Shown: positions 8,831-18,200, counted from the first letter of the stretch. The stretch is 64,000 bases of DNA from Candidatus Obscuribacterales bacterium (GCA_020050835.1 JAGVKB010000097.1:50304-114303); one strand, 5' to 3'. Made by a program: numbers and translations. The notes: a model not told the origin generated them from the letters alone.

Positions 8831-9247
8831 TTACTCCAGCTCCAACTGCTCGTCGATCAAACTAATTACTTTATTGACCCGTGAAAGCTCTCCGAGCATC
8901 AATTCAATCTCGTCGCGAATCGCCAGCAGATCGCGCTCCAATCTAATCACTGATGCCATGTCGCCAGCTCGCCCACACCGCCCTCGTTCTGCGTCGACTT
9001 CCTTCTCCCAGTACCACAAATAGTTCAAGCGATTGGCGATGAACACTCGGCGCGTACTGTGCAGCCTGTAACTCGCAGTCAGACCTTTGGCCGTGGGCAA
9101 CGTCGCCAGCGGAGCGGCTGTTAAAACAGCTGCTTTCGAAGCGCCTTCCTCTGCCTGAGAATCAGCATCAGACGCGCAGGCGGAGCCCACTGCCATTGAG
9201 AGCAACAATACGATGAACAGGATAGTAAGTTCGGATTTTTTCCGCAT
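8831..9247 (-). CDS. Small secreted helical protein of unknown function
   Basis: 138 residues. It starts with a basic MRKKSE, then a hydrophobic core and ACASD, a likely signal-peptidase site around residue 26. A lipobox reading (GSAC) is weaker. The C-terminal ~60 residues are charged and heptad-like (VIRLERDLLAIRDEIELMLG), suggesting a short coiled coil. No family is recognised. It is convergent with eutA and alone on its strand. Likely periplasmic. Confidence 0.6.
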   Translation of the reverse strand: MRKKSELTILFIVLLLSMAVGSACASDADSQAEEGASKAAVLTAAPLATLPTAKGLTASYRLHSTRRVFIANRLNYLWYWEKEVDAERGRCGRAGDMASVIRLERDLLAIRDEIELMLGELSRVNKVISLIDEQLELE

Positions 9248-9449
9248 ATCCTAAGTCGCCGCCAAGGATACCAACCCATAATGAGCCAAGTCTTATTGTA
9301 GATGGGGATTCCCGGTTGTCAAGCAGATTTAATCGGAGCGCATTCCCCAGGGAAGGTATGCCCAAACTTACCGCCTCCGTCACAAAAGACGTCAGCCGGC
9401 TGGAAATTTGTTCTCAGCTCAGCCCTAAACCACATGCAGCCAGAATCCG

Positions 9450-10460
9450 TCAGATCGACACAGTGGTTGCCTGAACGGCTCCGCCAACGAACTGATTCGA
9501 TTCCCTCTCGACTGCAATATCGGCAAACAATGGTGTCGACAGATAGCGTTCGCCAGTGCTCGGTGCGATCGCCACGATGAGCTTTCCTTTATTCTCAGGA
9601 AGTTTTGCCAACTCGATTGCGGCGCACACTGCCGCACCACTGCTGATCCCGACAAAGAGTCCTTCTTGCATGTGCATCTTTCTGGCCCAAGAGAATGCTT
9701 GATCATTGCTTACCTTTTGCACCGCATCGATGATCGACAGGTCGAGCACCGCCGGGATGAATCCAGCTCCAATTCCTTGAATCTTGTGCGGGCCAGGGCT
9801 TGCAGCTTGACCGGTTAGCTCTTGCGTTAGGACAGGGCTGTCGACCGGCTCTACAGCTACTATCTTCACAGAAGGCTTGCGCATCTTCAGAACCTGTCCA
9901 ACTCCAGTCAGAGTACCGCCGGTTCCCACTCCGGCCACGAAAATATCCACTCTGGCCGCCGAGTCACGCCAGATCTCTTCAGCCGTCGTCTCCCGGTGAA
10001 TCTTAGGATTAGCGGGATTTTGAAATTGTTGCGGCATATAAGCGTTGGCGGTACTACTCAAGATCTGCTCAGCCTGCGCGATCGCTCCTTTCATGCCCTG
10101 ACTTCCCGGCGTTAGAACTAATTGCGCACCAAGCGCCGATAGAGTCTTGCGCCTTTCAATCGACATTGTCTCTGGCATAGTTAAGATCAACTTGTAGCCA
10201 CGCGCGGCAGCGACAAATGCTAGTGCAATTCCGGTATTGCCCGAGGTCGGCTCGATGATGGTCGTCTCTCCGGCGACGATCAATCGCTGCTTTTCAGCCT
10301 CATTGATCATCGAAACACCGATCCGATCCTTAACCGAGCCCAGCGGATTGAGCGACTCCAGCTTCACCGCCACAGTTGCATAAAGTCCATCCCCTAGCCG
10401 ATTCAGTTTGACCAGCGGTGTATTGCCGACCAGCTCAGTTACATCTTTTGCAATTCGCAT
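9450..10460 (-). CDS. cysK: Cysteine synthase (O-acetylserine sulfhydrylase)
   Basis: 336 residues, PLP-dependent fold type II. The PLP lysine is Lys44 in [11 protein letters not shown]. The phosphate-cradle and substrate loop is [10 protein letters not shown], and [12 protein letters not shown] is the glycine loop that holds the cofactor phosphate. It makes cysteine from O-acetylserine and sulfide in the cytoplasm. It is slightly longer than the common ~310 residues because of a C-terminal tail. It stands alone; no cysE or sulfate genes are near. Confidence 0.93.
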   Translation of the reverse strand: MRIAKDVTELVGNTPLVKLNRLGDGLYATVAVKLESLNPLGSVKDRIGVSMINEAEKQRLIVAGETTIIEPTSGNTGIALAFVAAARGYKLILTMPETMSIERRKTLSALGAQLVLTPGSQGMKGAIAQAEQILSSTANAYMPQQFQNPANPKIHRETTAEEIWRDSAARVDIFVAGVGTGGTLTGVGQVLKMRKPSVKIVAVEPVDSPVLTQELTGQAASPGPHKIQGIGAGFIPAVLDLSIIDAVQKVSNDQAFSWARKMHMQEGLFVGISSGAAVCAAIELAKLPENKGKLIVAIAPSTGERYLSTPLFADIAVERESNQFVGGAVQATTVSI

Positions 10461-10747
10461 CTACCGACACCTCGTCAATGACCGACTCTGTACAGCCCAA
10501 TCGAGCAAAACTCAATGGATTAATGCAGTCTTCCAGCGGCTGCCGACCGCAACTTGATTAGCCTAAGGTCGAGCGCGTATTCTAACATCGACGATGTTGG
10601 TTGATCTGCATCGCACTTTACAAATGCAGGCGGTAAATCCCACGCCGGCCGACATGCTACCCACTCATCCGATAGGTAATCGAGATTAATGCCCATTCAG
10701 AGCTGAAACTTCAAACAAGTCGTCCCTTAAAACTGGATAGCCGATCC

Positions 10748-11149
10748 TCACCGAGCCCAATTTTCGACGGAAAGGCTCTTTACTTTACTGAATTCACGTA
10801 GGTTGTTTGTCACGACAGTTGCTTCAAGGCTGCGCCCGTGTGCTGCAATCATCAAGTCGTTGGCTCCAATCATCTCTCCACGCTTATGCAAAACGGCTCG
10901 GATGTCCGCGTAATGTAAAGCTGCCTCACGGCTCCAGTCGAGCACACGCACATGCCTGATAAAGCCCTCGACTGCGGACTGCGCAAGCTTGGGCTTGCAG
11001 CTCAGTTTAACTCCGTATAAGAGCTCCGCCTCAGTGACAACCGAGATTGCAATACTTTCAATCTCAACGGACTTGAGCTTCTCCAAAAGCTGAGAATGAG
11101 AACGTTTCATGATGTAAGAACAGATGTCCGTGTCGAGCATGTACAGCAT
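10748..11149 (-). CDS. vapC: VapC-type PIN-domain toxin
   Basis: 133 residues, normal for VapC. PIN-domain acidic residues are visible: MLDTDICSYI (Asp near the N-terminus), VTEAELLYG (Glu) and IGANDLMIAAHG (Asp), then a late VVTNNLREF. The family cleaves RNA, often initiator tRNA or 23S rRNA. The start codon overlaps the antitoxin stop by one base (TGATG), so translation is coupled. Confidence 0.9.
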   Translation of the reverse strand: MLYMLDTDICSYIMKRSHSQLLEKLKSVEIESIAISVVTEAELLYGVKLSCKPKLAQSAVEGFIRHVRVLDWSREAALHYADIRAVLHKRGEMIGANDLMIAAHGRSLEATVVTNNLREFSKVKSLSVENWAR

Positions 11150-11376
11150 CAGTAATCACGCTCTTGCAGCGGCAGGTCTTCTATCTCAGTCATGAAATCA
11201 TCCGGCGCCACCGGACCATGGGCGAGATACTCATCCCAACTCGATGGACGAGGGGACAGGATAACTCTCTCGCCATCCCGATAGATAAAGACCTCCGGCA
11301 CTGCGAACTGAAATTCCTTGGGCAAGCGCACTGCCTGACTACGATTGCTGAAAAACACTTTAGCCGTACGTTCCAT
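11149..11376 (-). CDS. vapB: VapB-type AbrB-fold antitoxin
   Basis: 75 residues from the ATG at 11376, chosen because AAGGGAG lies 8 bases upstream and the AbrB/SpoVT fold begins here (AKVFFSNRSQAVRLPKEFQF). The acidic C-terminus (MTEIEDLPLQ) is the toxin-wrapping part. A longer frame to 11445 lacks any ribosome site and reads through the promoter. It binds VapC and represses its own operon (family knowledge). Confidence 0.88.
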   Translation of the reverse strand: MERTAKVFFSNRSQAVRLPKEFQFAVPEVFIYRDGERVILSPRPSSWDEYLAHGPVAPDDFMTEIEDLPLQERDY

Positions 11377-11404
11377 CCGCAATCTCCCTTGGCGCATATA
11401 GTCA

Positions 11405-11433
11405 AGTGTATACTTCGCATCGCCATATGTCAA
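11405..11433 (-). promoter_or_regulatory. vapBC promoter with direct repeats
   Basis: Read on the minus strand: TTGACA at 11433-11428 and TACACT at 11410-11405, spaced by 17 bases. Two imperfect direct repeats of the form TATAC-N2-3-TGAC-TATATG overlap the promoter and are candidates for VapB binding. Confidence 0.5.
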
Positions 11434-11724
11434 CGTATATGGCATTCACATCGGCTATTGGAGCCACAACTACAATCCCAGTTAAGGGATGAATGCCCTT
11501 ACCGTACAGAGCACAAAGCACAAGCAAGCTTTCCAGTTCTCAGGAATCGCGCAAAAGTAGTGATACCACGAGCAGTATCAAAGAGCGCACGCATTCGTAC
11601 AAACACTCTCTGATACTGCTTCGAATCGCCTACGGCTTACGCCTTCCGAGGCGCGCTGTAACTACGTTGTAACTACTTTGTCGCCTGACCACTTTTGGTC
11701 AAGCAGGAGTTTCGAGAACTGAAA

Positions 11725-12102
11725 CTAGTAGCGGGGGAAGTAGGTACGACCTGGACCTGGTGGATTGTATATCCAACCGCGACCGGCACCGCCTGCCGGA
11801 CCGGGCGGATTGTTGTGCCAGTATGGCCCCTTTCCGGGACCGCCAACCGGGCCGGGCGGATTGGCACGGCGAGGAGCTTTGTATGAAACACGTCCGGGAC
11901 CAGGCGGATTGTAATTCCAGCCCCGGCCGGCGCCACCACGCGGTCCAGCCGGATTATGGTGCCAATTAGGTCCATGTCCGACACCACCTACCGGGCCAGG
12001 CGGATTGATGCGTTTTGCCATGGCGCCAGGGGTAGCCATTACTCCGACAGCTCCGAGCAACATGAGCATTTGACGCCAGTTGATCCTTGTTAAGTTCATC
12101 AT
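11725..12102 (-). CDS. Secreted Gly/Pro-rich duplicated repeat protein
   Basis: 125 residues from ATG 12102; AGAAAGGA lies 4 bases upstream (the next ATG, 12099, is also possible). A signal peptide ends near TPGAMAKR. The mature part is two copies of a ~40-residue unit: NPPGPVGGxGxGPxWHxN, then PxGPxGGAGRGWxYNPPG, then PGR. The tryptophan/histidine/proline/glycine content is extreme and there is no hydrophobic core, so it is probably disordered or fibrous. No family is recognised. It stands alone, likely exported. The short spacer between copies reads VSYKAPRRA. Confidence 0.7.
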   Translation of the reverse strand: MMNLTRINWRQMLMLLGAVGVMATPGAMAKRINPPGPVGGVGHGPNWHHNPAGPRGGAGRGWNYNPPGPGRVSYKAPRRANPPGPVGGPGKGPYWHNNPPGPAGGAGRGWIYNPPGPGRTYFPRY

Positions 12103-12374
12103 CTTATCCTTTCTCAATTAACGTTCGATCGGGCGGGTGGATCTGTTTTCTTCTCCAACCTCTAATGGTTAAGACGGCAGCATTTCCAAAAGAGTTCAAA
12201 GCGAAAAGCTTAAACCGCGTTAATCTCGCCTTGACGACATCGCCCCTTGGCAATCCCAAGCAATGCCCGCCGGTCCTTCGATCGAGCCAAATCTGTTAGA
12301 AAAACAACAGAAAATCTAACAGCCCTCACCGCAAGAGTTCGAGCTGATTCCCATTAGATCAAGTAACTAATTGC

Positions 12375-12950
12375 TCAGTCAAAACGGCAATTAAGCTTAA
12401 GCGCGCCCCTGAGCCGCAACAGATAATCTTGCCGCGAAATCAATTTGGCATTGAATCGGCGCAGGTGATCAGTCATGTACTGACAATCCAACAAGACGAA
12501 TCCGCGCTCCTTGAGCCGTTCAATCAAATAAACCAAAGATACCTTCGAAGCATCGGTCCGGCAGTGAAACATGGACTCTCCCATGAACGCCCCGCCGAGC
12601 GACACACCATAGAGCCCGCCCGCAAGCTCGCCATCTTGATAGGCTTCGACCGAATGCGCCAGCCCGATTCGATGCAACTTTGTGTACGCCTCGAAAATTT
12701 CGTCCGTAATCCAAGTAGTCTCTCGACGAGCGCATTCTTTGAGAACATCATCCCAAGCTGAGTTAACGCGCATTTCGAAAACGTTCTGGCGATACTTTCT
12801 CATCAACCGGCCGGAGGCATGAAAGTCATCGAAATCGAGAATGCAGCGAGGATCAGGCGAGTACCAGCGGATGCCGTCATCGCCCCCCATCGGGAAGACC
12901 CCCATGGTATAGGCTTTCACAATCAGATCCGGAGTAAACGCAGCTTCCAT
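12375..12950 (-). CDS. aat: Leucyl/phenylalanyl-tRNA-protein transferase
   Basis: 191 residues. Family blocks: AYTMGVFPMGGDDGIRWYSP (short N-terminus), ETTWITDEIFEAYTKLHRIG, AHSVEAYQDGELAGGLYGVS and FMGESMFHCRTDASKVSLVY. It adds Leu or Phe to proteins with N-terminal Arg or Lys, marking them for ClpS/ClpAP. It is the last gene of the thyA-folA-cytochrome c row; its ATG follows the cytochrome stop with no gap. Confidence 0.93.
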   Translation of the reverse strand: MEAAFTPDLIVKAYTMGVFPMGGDDGIRWYSPDPRCILDFDDFHASGRLMRKYRQNVFEMRVNSAWDDVLKECARRETTWITDEIFEAYTKLHRIGLAHSVEAYQDGELAGGLYGVSLGGAFMGESMFHCRTDASKVSLVYLIERLKERGFVLLDCQYMTDHLRRFNAKLISRQDYLLRLRGALKLNCRFD

Positions 12951-13304
12951 CTACCGGCTGGTTTTCGGCGTCAAGGTCCGAATGTAAGCGATGATGTCTT
13001 TCAAGTCGCTGTCGCTTAGCTTGGCTTTAGAGAATGCCGGCATCGCTGTTCCTTTCACGCCCGAGCGCACCAGGCTTTCAATCTTCGCATCGTCCTTAAA
13101 CGCTGAAGCAAACTTGCTTCCCTTCAGCGGATGTTGCGGATCGATCGCATTGCCGCCTCCGGGATGGCAACCGGCGCAATTAGCTTTTTCAAACAGCTTC
13201 GCGCCCTTCTTGGCATCACCGGTAGTTCCAGCCTCAGCGGCTTGCAATCCAACCGAGACAACGATACCAATGACGGTGGCGCAAGCTGCGGCGGTGCGAT
13301 TCAT
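12951..13304 (-). CDS. Small class I cytochrome c (c6-like), exported
   Basis: 117 residues. The signal peptide ends near AAEAG (about residue 25). One haem site is CAGCH (43-47), and the axial methionine is Met88 in GTAMPAF. The layout (haem near the N-terminus, ~90-residue mature chain) is that of cytochrome c6/c553-type carriers. It acts in the periplasm as an electron shuttle. Maturation would need the CcsA/Ccs1 pair encoded at 23718-26143. It overlaps folA by four bases (ATGA) and touches aat. Confidence 0.9.
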   Translation of the reverse strand: MNRTAAACATVIGIVVSVGLQAAEAGTTGDAKKGAKLFEKANCAGCHPGGGNAIDPQHPLKGSKFASAFKDDAKIESLVRSGVKGTAMPAFSKAKLSDSDLKDIIAYIRTLTPKTSR

Positions 13305-13861
13305 TCAGCCTCCTCGGGAAATATTCCTGACTCTTGCTCTCGTACATATTCCTTAAAAGCATATTCGATCCCATTGTCTTCTTGCAATGCGGACGGTGAA
13401 AGCAAGGAATAGCTCTGGTCGAATTGCGGAAAGAACACATCGCAATCAAACTCAGATTTCACTTCTGTCAGATAAAGCCTCCGGCACCCTGGATGAGCAA
13501 CCGCCAATCGATAGATTTCGCCACCGCCAATCACAAAGCAGCGCTCCACCAAAGACTGCTCTAATGAACTAAGTGCCTCATCGAGAGAGGTTGCCTTGAT
13601 CACGCCCGGCGGAACCGCAAAGGACGTATCCCTTGTAATTACTACATTGATCCGATCCGGCAGAGGACGTCGCTTCGATGGAATGGATTCCCAGGTCTTG
13701 CGCCCCATGACGACCGCGTTCTTCTTACCAGGCGACTCGACTTTAGAAGTGAGCTCCTTGAAGAATTTCATGTCGCCGGACAGCTTCCACGGCAGTTGAC
13801 CGGCTTTACCGATACCTTGCTTGAGATCCATCGCTACTACTACATCAAAGTCGGAGACCAT
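13301..13861 (-). CDS. folA: Dihydrofolate reductase
   Basis: 186 residues. Visible DHFR marks: VVVAMDLKQGIGKAGQLPW (substrate loop), the acidic residue in SGDMKFF, VVMGRKTWESIPSKRRPLPD (NADPH site) and FVIGGGEIYRLA. It regenerates tetrahydrofolate used up by ThyA, whose stop directly precedes this ATG (TAAATG). The C-terminus is slightly extended (REQESGIFPEEAE) and overlaps the cytochrome start. Confidence 0.95.
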   Translation of the reverse strand: MVSDFDVVVAMDLKQGIGKAGQLPWKLSGDMKFFKELTSKVESPGKKNAVVMGRKTWESIPSKRRPLPDRINVVITRDTSFAVPPGVIKATSLDEALSSLEQSLVERCFVIGGGEIYRLAVAHPGCRRLYLTEVKSEFDCDVFFPQFDQSYSLLSPSALQEDNGIEYAFKEYVREQESGIFPEEAE

Positions 13862-14677
13862 TTACACCGCCACTGGAAACTTTATGAATGCTTGCGGATT
13901 GTAATTTACCAGCGAAAAATCATCGAAAGTGAGGTCAAAGATCGGCTTTTCGGCAATCTCTACCTGCGGCAACGGTCCCGGTATTCTCTCGAGCTGCTTC
14001 TTGAGCCCATCTATGTGATTTAAATAGATATGAGCATCGCCCATGGTGTGAGTAAAAATACCGGCGGTCAATGAACACTCCTTCGCAATCATCATCATCA
14101 AGAGCGCATAGCTGGCAATATTGAACGGCACGCCAAGAGCCATATCGGCCGAGCGCTGGTAAAGCTGACAATCCAGACGCCCGTTAATTACGTAGAACTG
14201 AAAAAGCAGATGGCATGGCGGCAAACGCATCTTGCTCAAATCCGCCACGTTCCAAGCCGAGACAATCAACCGCCTGGATTGAGGATCTGACTTGATCGAC
14301 TCGATCAGATTCCCGATCTGATCTATATGCTCCTTACGATACAAGCCGCTGTTTTCCTCTGGGACAAAACTTGGCCAATTGCGCCATTGAAATCCATAAA
14401 TCGGCCCGAGGTCACCGTTTTCATCAGCCCATGCATCCCAGATCGGCGTGTGCTGAGTGAGATCGTCATTGACGTTGGTTGACCCCTTCAAGAACCAGAG
14501 CAGCTCTCGTACAACCGCTGAAAAGAGCACCTTCTTGGTGGTCAACAGCGGAAAGCCGTTGCGCAAATCGTACTTCGCTTGCATACCAAAAACAGATATG
14601 GTGCCGACCCCGGTCCGGTCGTCCCGTCGCTCGCCGCTATCCAAGATATATCGAATGAGATCCAGATACTGCTTCAT
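13862..14677 (-). CDS. thyA: Thymidylate synthase
   Basis: 271 residues from the ATG at 14677, preferred over 14689 because GGGAGGA (14681-14687) lies three bases before it and homologues begin MKQYLDL. Motifs: [12 protein letters not shown], the catalytic cysteine in [30 protein letters not shown] and [10 protein letters not shown]. It methylates dUMP to dTMP with methylene-tetrahydrofolate. It is first in a packed row with folA, cytochrome c and aat. Confidence 0.95.
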   Translation of the reverse strand: MKQYLDLIRYILDSGERRDDRTGVGTISVFGMQAKYDLRNGFPLLTTKKVLFSAVVRELLWFLKGSTNVNDDLTQHTPIWDAWADENGDLGPIYGFQWRNWPSFVPEENSGLYRKEHIDQIGNLIESIKSDPQSRRLIVSAWNVADLSKMRLPPCHLLFQFYVINGRLDCQLYQRSADMALGVPFNIASYALLMMMIAKECSLTAGIFTHTMGDAHIYLNHIDGLKKQLERIPGPLPQVEIAEKPIFDLTFDDFSLVNYNPQAFIKFPVAV

Positions 14678-14883
14678 TTGTCCTCCCATCCGAATTGTAG
14701 GCGCAATTTTATATCTTCACACGGCGGAATTCATTTTTCATTATCACCACCAGCAATTCCGACAGCAAAGGAACATGGACCTTGAAAACGGTCCTGGCCT
14801 GTACTGATTGAAAAACTATAAAGGAGGGCAGCGCGCAGCTCTTGTTTCGTCATAATGAGCGATGTTGCTTACATCTGGAGAAA

Positions 14884-16443
14884 ATGCCGATGCTTCCCGA
14901 ATTTCGTAATGAGCCATTCACCGACTTCTCTTGTCCAAAGAATCAGGAAGCCATGAAAGCTGCCATTGCACAAGTCAAGGAGCAATTTGGCAAAGAGTAC
15001 CCACTTGTGATCGGCGGCGAGAAGGTAACGACTGGCAGCTGGATAGTTTCAACTAATCCCAGCGCTCCGGATCAAGTAATCGGCAAGTTCGCCAAAGCCG
15101 GCAGCGAGCAGGCCGAAAAGGCTATGCAAGCCGCGTTAAAGGCTTTCGAAGAATGGAAACATGTGCCCGGGCACGAGCGCGCGCGCTATTTATTGAAAGC
15201 AGCGGCTCTAATGCGGTCCCGCAAGCATGAACTGAGTGCCTGGATGGTGCTGGAGATTGGGAAGAACTGGGCTGAAGCCGACGGCGACGTCGCCGAAGCG
15301 ATCGACTTTTGCGAATATTACGGGCGCGAAATGATTCGGCTCAGTCAGCCCCATCCGCTCACACCTTACGCCGGTGAGGAGAACGAAGTTTCTTACATCC
15401 CGCTGGGAGTAGGCATTGTCATTCCGCCCTGGAATTTCCCTCTGGCAATCCTGGTCGGCATGACGACAGCCAGCATCGTTACCGGCAACACGGTTATTCT
15501 AAAACCCTCAAGCGAAACACCGGCGATCGGCTATCAATTCATGTCGATCATGGAAGAAGCCGGCTTGCCGGCAGGCGTCCTCAACTTTCTTCCTGGTCCG
15601 GGCGCCGAAGTCGGAGATTTCCTGGTCGGTCATCCCAAGACCAGATACGTCGCCTTCACCGGCTCCAAGGAGGTTGGTCTGAGGATCAACGAATTGGCTG
15701 CTAAACCTCAAAAGGGACAGCTCTGGATCAAGCGAGTCGTCGCCGAAATGGGTGGCAAGGACTCGATTGTAATCGATAAGGATGTCGATGCCGACCTCGC
15801 GGCCGACGGCATTGTTGCCAGCGCCTTCGGATTTCAAGGTCAGAAGTGCTCGGCCTGTTCGCGGGCGATCATTCACAAAGATATCTATGACAAGGTCGTC
15901 GAAAAAGTTGGTGAAAGAACCAAGAAATTGACGGTTGGACCGGCCGAAGATCAAAAGAGCTTCATGGGTCCGGTCGCCTCCAAATCAGCCTATGGCAGCA
16001 TTTTGCAATACATCGAGATCGGCAAAAAGGAAGGCCGGCTGATCTGCGGCGGCGAACCGGATCCCACGCCGGAAGGCGGCTTCTTTATTAAGCCGACGGT
16101 AATCGCCGACGTCAGTCCTACCGCCCGTATAGCGCAGGAAGAGATCTTTGGTCCGGTACTGGCAATGCTCAAAGCAGACAGCTGGGATCATGCTCTGGAG
16201 ATCGCCAACAACACCGAGTTTGGTTTGACCGGCGCTGCCTATTCCAAGAGCCGCACACACCTGGAACAAGCACGCAAAGAGTTTCATGTCGGCAATCTTT
16301 ACCTCAACCGCAAGTGCACCGGAGCGCTCGTAGGCGTACACCCATTCGGCGGTTTCAATATGAGCGGAACCGACTCTAAAGGTGGTGGCACCGATTATCT
16401 GCTCCTGTTCACCCAAGCAAAGGTAGTGAGCGAAAAGTTCTAA
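14884..16443 (+). CDS. rocA: 1-pyrroline-5-carboxylate dehydrogenase
   Basis: About 519 residues from ATG 14884 (GGAG at 14877-14880; ATG 14890 is equally possible). Aldehyde-dehydrogenase motifs: IPPWNFPLAILVGMTTAS, the catalytic glutamate in VVAEMGGKDSIV and the catalytic cysteine in FGFQGQKCSACSR. The N-terminus (FRNEPFTDFSCPKNQEAMK) and C-terminal NLYLNRKCTGALVGVHPFGG are typical of the P5C dehydrogenase branch. It oxidises glutamate semialdehyde to glutamate with NAD in proline or arginine breakdown. No proline dehydrogenase is near. It is not next to eut and does not look like an acetaldehyde enzyme. Confidence 0.9.
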   Translation: MPMLPEFRNEPFTDFSCPKNQEAMKAAIAQVKEQFGKEYPLVIGGEKVTTGSWIVSTNPSAPDQVIGKFAKAGSEQAEKAMQAALKAFEEWKHVPGHERARYLLKAAALMRSRKHELSAWMVLEIGKNWAEADGDVAEAIDFCEYYGREMIRLSQPHPLTPYAGEENEVSYIPLGVGIVIPPWNFPLAILVGMTTASIVTGNTVILKPSSETPAIGYQFMSIMEEAGLPAGVLNFLPGPGAEVGDFLVGHPKTRYVAFTGSKEVGLRINELAAKPQKGQLWIKRVVAEMGGKDSIVIDKDVDADLAADGIVASAFGFQGQKCSACSRAIIHKDIYDKVVEKVGERTKKLTVGPAEDQKSFMGPVASKSAYGSILQYIEIGKKEGRLICGGEPDPTPEGGFFIKPTVIADVSPTARIAQEEIFGPVLAMLKADSWDHALEIANNTEFGLTGAAYSKSRTHLEQARKEFHVGNLYLNRKCTGALVGVHPFGGFNMSGTDSKGGGTDYLLLFTQAKVVSEKF

Positions 16444-16856
16444 ACCGCAGCGACTCTTAGCAACCGAAAGGCCTGGGAATTCACAAGGAGACTTCGTCAT
16501 TGACACAGGTGCTGTGCGGGCGGGCTATTGCAGTTTGCACCGTCAGCTTCCTCCCGGCGCGCGCAAGTAGCACCATAAATGGTGCCTGTTCATCTATAAA
16601 TATGGAAATCAGGGGAGATATTTGAGCGAGATGGGCTGGAAATGCCTACCCCAAAAGCGCTTTGTTGAGAGCGAGCTGCTTGATAAGTAATTTTAGTTAA
16701 GTCTGGAGATCCTTTGTCAAAGAGGGATTCCGGATTTTCCTCGCGAAAGACGAAACATAATCGTTCACTATAGGACGCCTCCCCGAACCGGATAGCAAAG
16801 TTTGCTATTTTTTGCTATCATATTTCTGAGTCTCTCAGCGTTCCCGAGGTTGCATG
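16444..16856. other. Intergenic region before parDE
   Basis: 413 bases with no credible gene. A small hairpin GCACC-ataaat-GGTGC lies at 16570-16585 but lacks a T-run. The last 70 bases hold the parDE operator. The rest shows nothing I can interpret. Confidence 0.5.
16792..16818. promoter_or_regulatory. parDE operator (ATAGCAAA/TTTGCTAT repeats)
   Basis: A perfect inverted repeat ATAGCAAA-g-TTTGCTAT (16792-16808) is followed by a third half-site TTTGCTAT at 16811-16818, exactly 10 bases (one helix turn) after the second. This fits cooperative binding by a ribbon-helix-helix antitoxin. It lies about 40 bases upstream of parD. Confidence 0.65.
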
Positions 16857-17132
16857 ATGAACATATCGCTAACACCTGAGCTGGAGCAGCTGATCGATCA
16901 GCGGGTAAAAAGCGGCATGTACAACTCTGCCAGCGAGGTAGTGCGTGAGGCTCTGCGGTTGCTCGTAGAACGTGACCAACTCAAGCAAATGAAGCTCGAT
17001 GAATTACGCCGCCAAATTCAGGTCGGGATTGACCAGGCAGATAGAGGCGAAGTACTTTCTGAAGAGGAAGTGCTACAGCGTCTGAAAGTACGGCATGATC
17101 AGGCATTAGCCAAGAAAGACAGAAAGAAGTGA
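16857..17132 (+). CDS. parD: ParD-type ribbon-helix-helix antitoxin
   Basis: 91 residues. MNISLTPELEQLIDQRVKSG followed by MYNSASEVVREALRLL is the classic ParD/CC2985 N-terminus (one beta strand, two helices). The charged tail (LSEEEVLQRLKVRHD) should wrap the toxin. GAGG at 16846-16849 favours the second of two adjacent ATGs. It overlaps the toxin gene by four bases (GTGA). Confidence 0.9.
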   Translation: MNISLTPELEQLIDQRVKSGMYNSASEVVREALRLLVERDQLKQMKLDELRRQIQVGIDQADRGEVLSEEEVLQRLKVRHDQALAKKDRKK

Positions 17133-17422
17133 GTCGCATCAGGTTCACCGAAGCCGCTACCCAAGACCTCGAAGAGATTTATGATTACATCGCCCTGGAC
17201 AACATCGAGGCAGCAGAACGCCTGCAAGCCAGGCTACAAAAGCGCTGGCGTGGGGCGGCCGAAAATCCTGGCACTGGACGCAGACGCCCCGAACTACGTC
17301 AAGACCTGCGCAGCGTCACGGAAGGGAATTACTTGATCTTTTATCGCCAGATTGAAGATGGCATTGAAATCGTTAGAATCTCGCATGGTGCAAGGGATAT
17401 TGAAACCTTGTTTGAAGCATAG
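17129..17422 (+). CDS. parE: ParE/RelE-superfamily toxin
   Basis: 97 residues from a GTG that overlaps the antitoxin stop. The start SRIRFTEAATQDLEEIYDYI and the end GNYLIFYRQIEDGIEIVRIS-HG are the ParE fold signature. ParE toxins block DNA gyrase (family knowledge); the target here is not shown by the sequence. Confidence 0.9.
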   Translation: MSRIRFTEAATQDLEEIYDYIALDNIEAAERLQARLQKRWRGAAENPGTGRRRPELRQDLRSVTEGNYLIFYRQIEDGIEIVRISHGARDIETLFEA

Positions 17423-17762
17423 TTGTAGGGGTTTCAGTAGTAAGGGAACGAAAAGTGCTAAGCTCGAAACCCCCGACAGAAAGGCGTTTACGGAAACTTT
17501 CCATTCCTGATCGTTTAAGACTCGCTAGTCTTCCGCTTTGAATATTCGCCAATCGCTATTGCAAAGAGCGAAATGGCCCATTTTCGCGCGAATCGTTGCC
17601 ACCCCTCACTGTGGGCTGCAATTCAAATCCCCAGCCAGACGTTACGTTGCCAAATGACGATGGAGACTACAAGAGTTGCCAGTAGTTACCTTCTGATAAA
17701 CTATCTTAGTTAAAATCGCTGGATGGCTTATTGCTGGTCGAGTAGTAGATACGGAGGACTAC
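17423..17762. other. Intergenic region between parE and ylqD
   Basis: 340 bases without a gene. A perfect 8-base inverted repeat GGGGTTTC (17428-17435) / GAAACCCC (17466-17473) encloses 30 bases just after parE. It could fold as a long hairpin in the parDE transcript; no T-run follows, so a terminator role is uncertain. Confidence 0.5.
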
Positions 17763-18200
17763 ATGGTCGAATCGATTCAACTCATTAGACAAATTGCGGT
17801 CAAAGCAATTGTCACTGAGAACTTCAAGAACCAAGTGGGCGCCGAAATCCAGCGCAACCTCCAGCAGATCGACGCTGAGCTGCAGCAGCTCGAATTCAAA
17901 GGTAAGCGGGCGATTGCGGACATCGAAAAACGCAGTCCGCAACCGATGGCTGCCGAGACGAGAGTGCAAATCGAGACGATCCGCAATCAGGTAGAAGCCG
18001 AAAAACTTCGCCTGCTCCAATTGCGCGAAGAGATGCAAGGACAAAGCCAGGCACTCGCCGAGCTGCCGTTGGGCAGTGTCGTCACACAGTTTACGGTGGA
18101 GAATCCAGTCGACGTCCGGATTGGAGAAAACATCTTCCAACGGCTGGAAGGTGGAGAAATATTGGTCAAAGACGGCGTCATCCAAGAGATTCGCGTCTAG
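17763..18200 (+). CDS. ylqD: YlqD-family protein
   Basis: 145 residues. It has a small N-terminal strand region (IAVKAIVTENFKNQVGAEIQ), a long central coiled coil (~30-100, rich in Q/E/L), then a compact end with FTVENPVDVRIGENIFQRL and ILVKDGVIQEIRV. This is the YlqD layout known from cyanobacteria and Bacillus; its function is not established. It is cytoplasmic and convergent with the sigma factor gene. Confidence 0.8.
   Translation: MVESIQLIRQIAVKAIVTENFKNQVGAEIQRNLQQIDAELQQLEFKGKRAIADIEKRSPQPMAAETRVQIETIRNQVEAEKLRLLQLREEMQGQSQALAELPLGSVVTQFTVENPVDVRIGENIFQRLEGGEILVKDGVIQEIRV

Noticed and set aside
11164..11613. 149-residue + strand open frame over vapB and its upstream region
   Set aside because: Antisense to a clear antitoxin gene and its promoter; no recognisable domain.
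14884..16443. Idea that this aldehyde dehydrogenase removes acetaldehyde from the eut reaction
   Set aside because: Its N- and C-terminal blocks match P5C dehydrogenase, and it is 6 kb from eut on an independent transcript.
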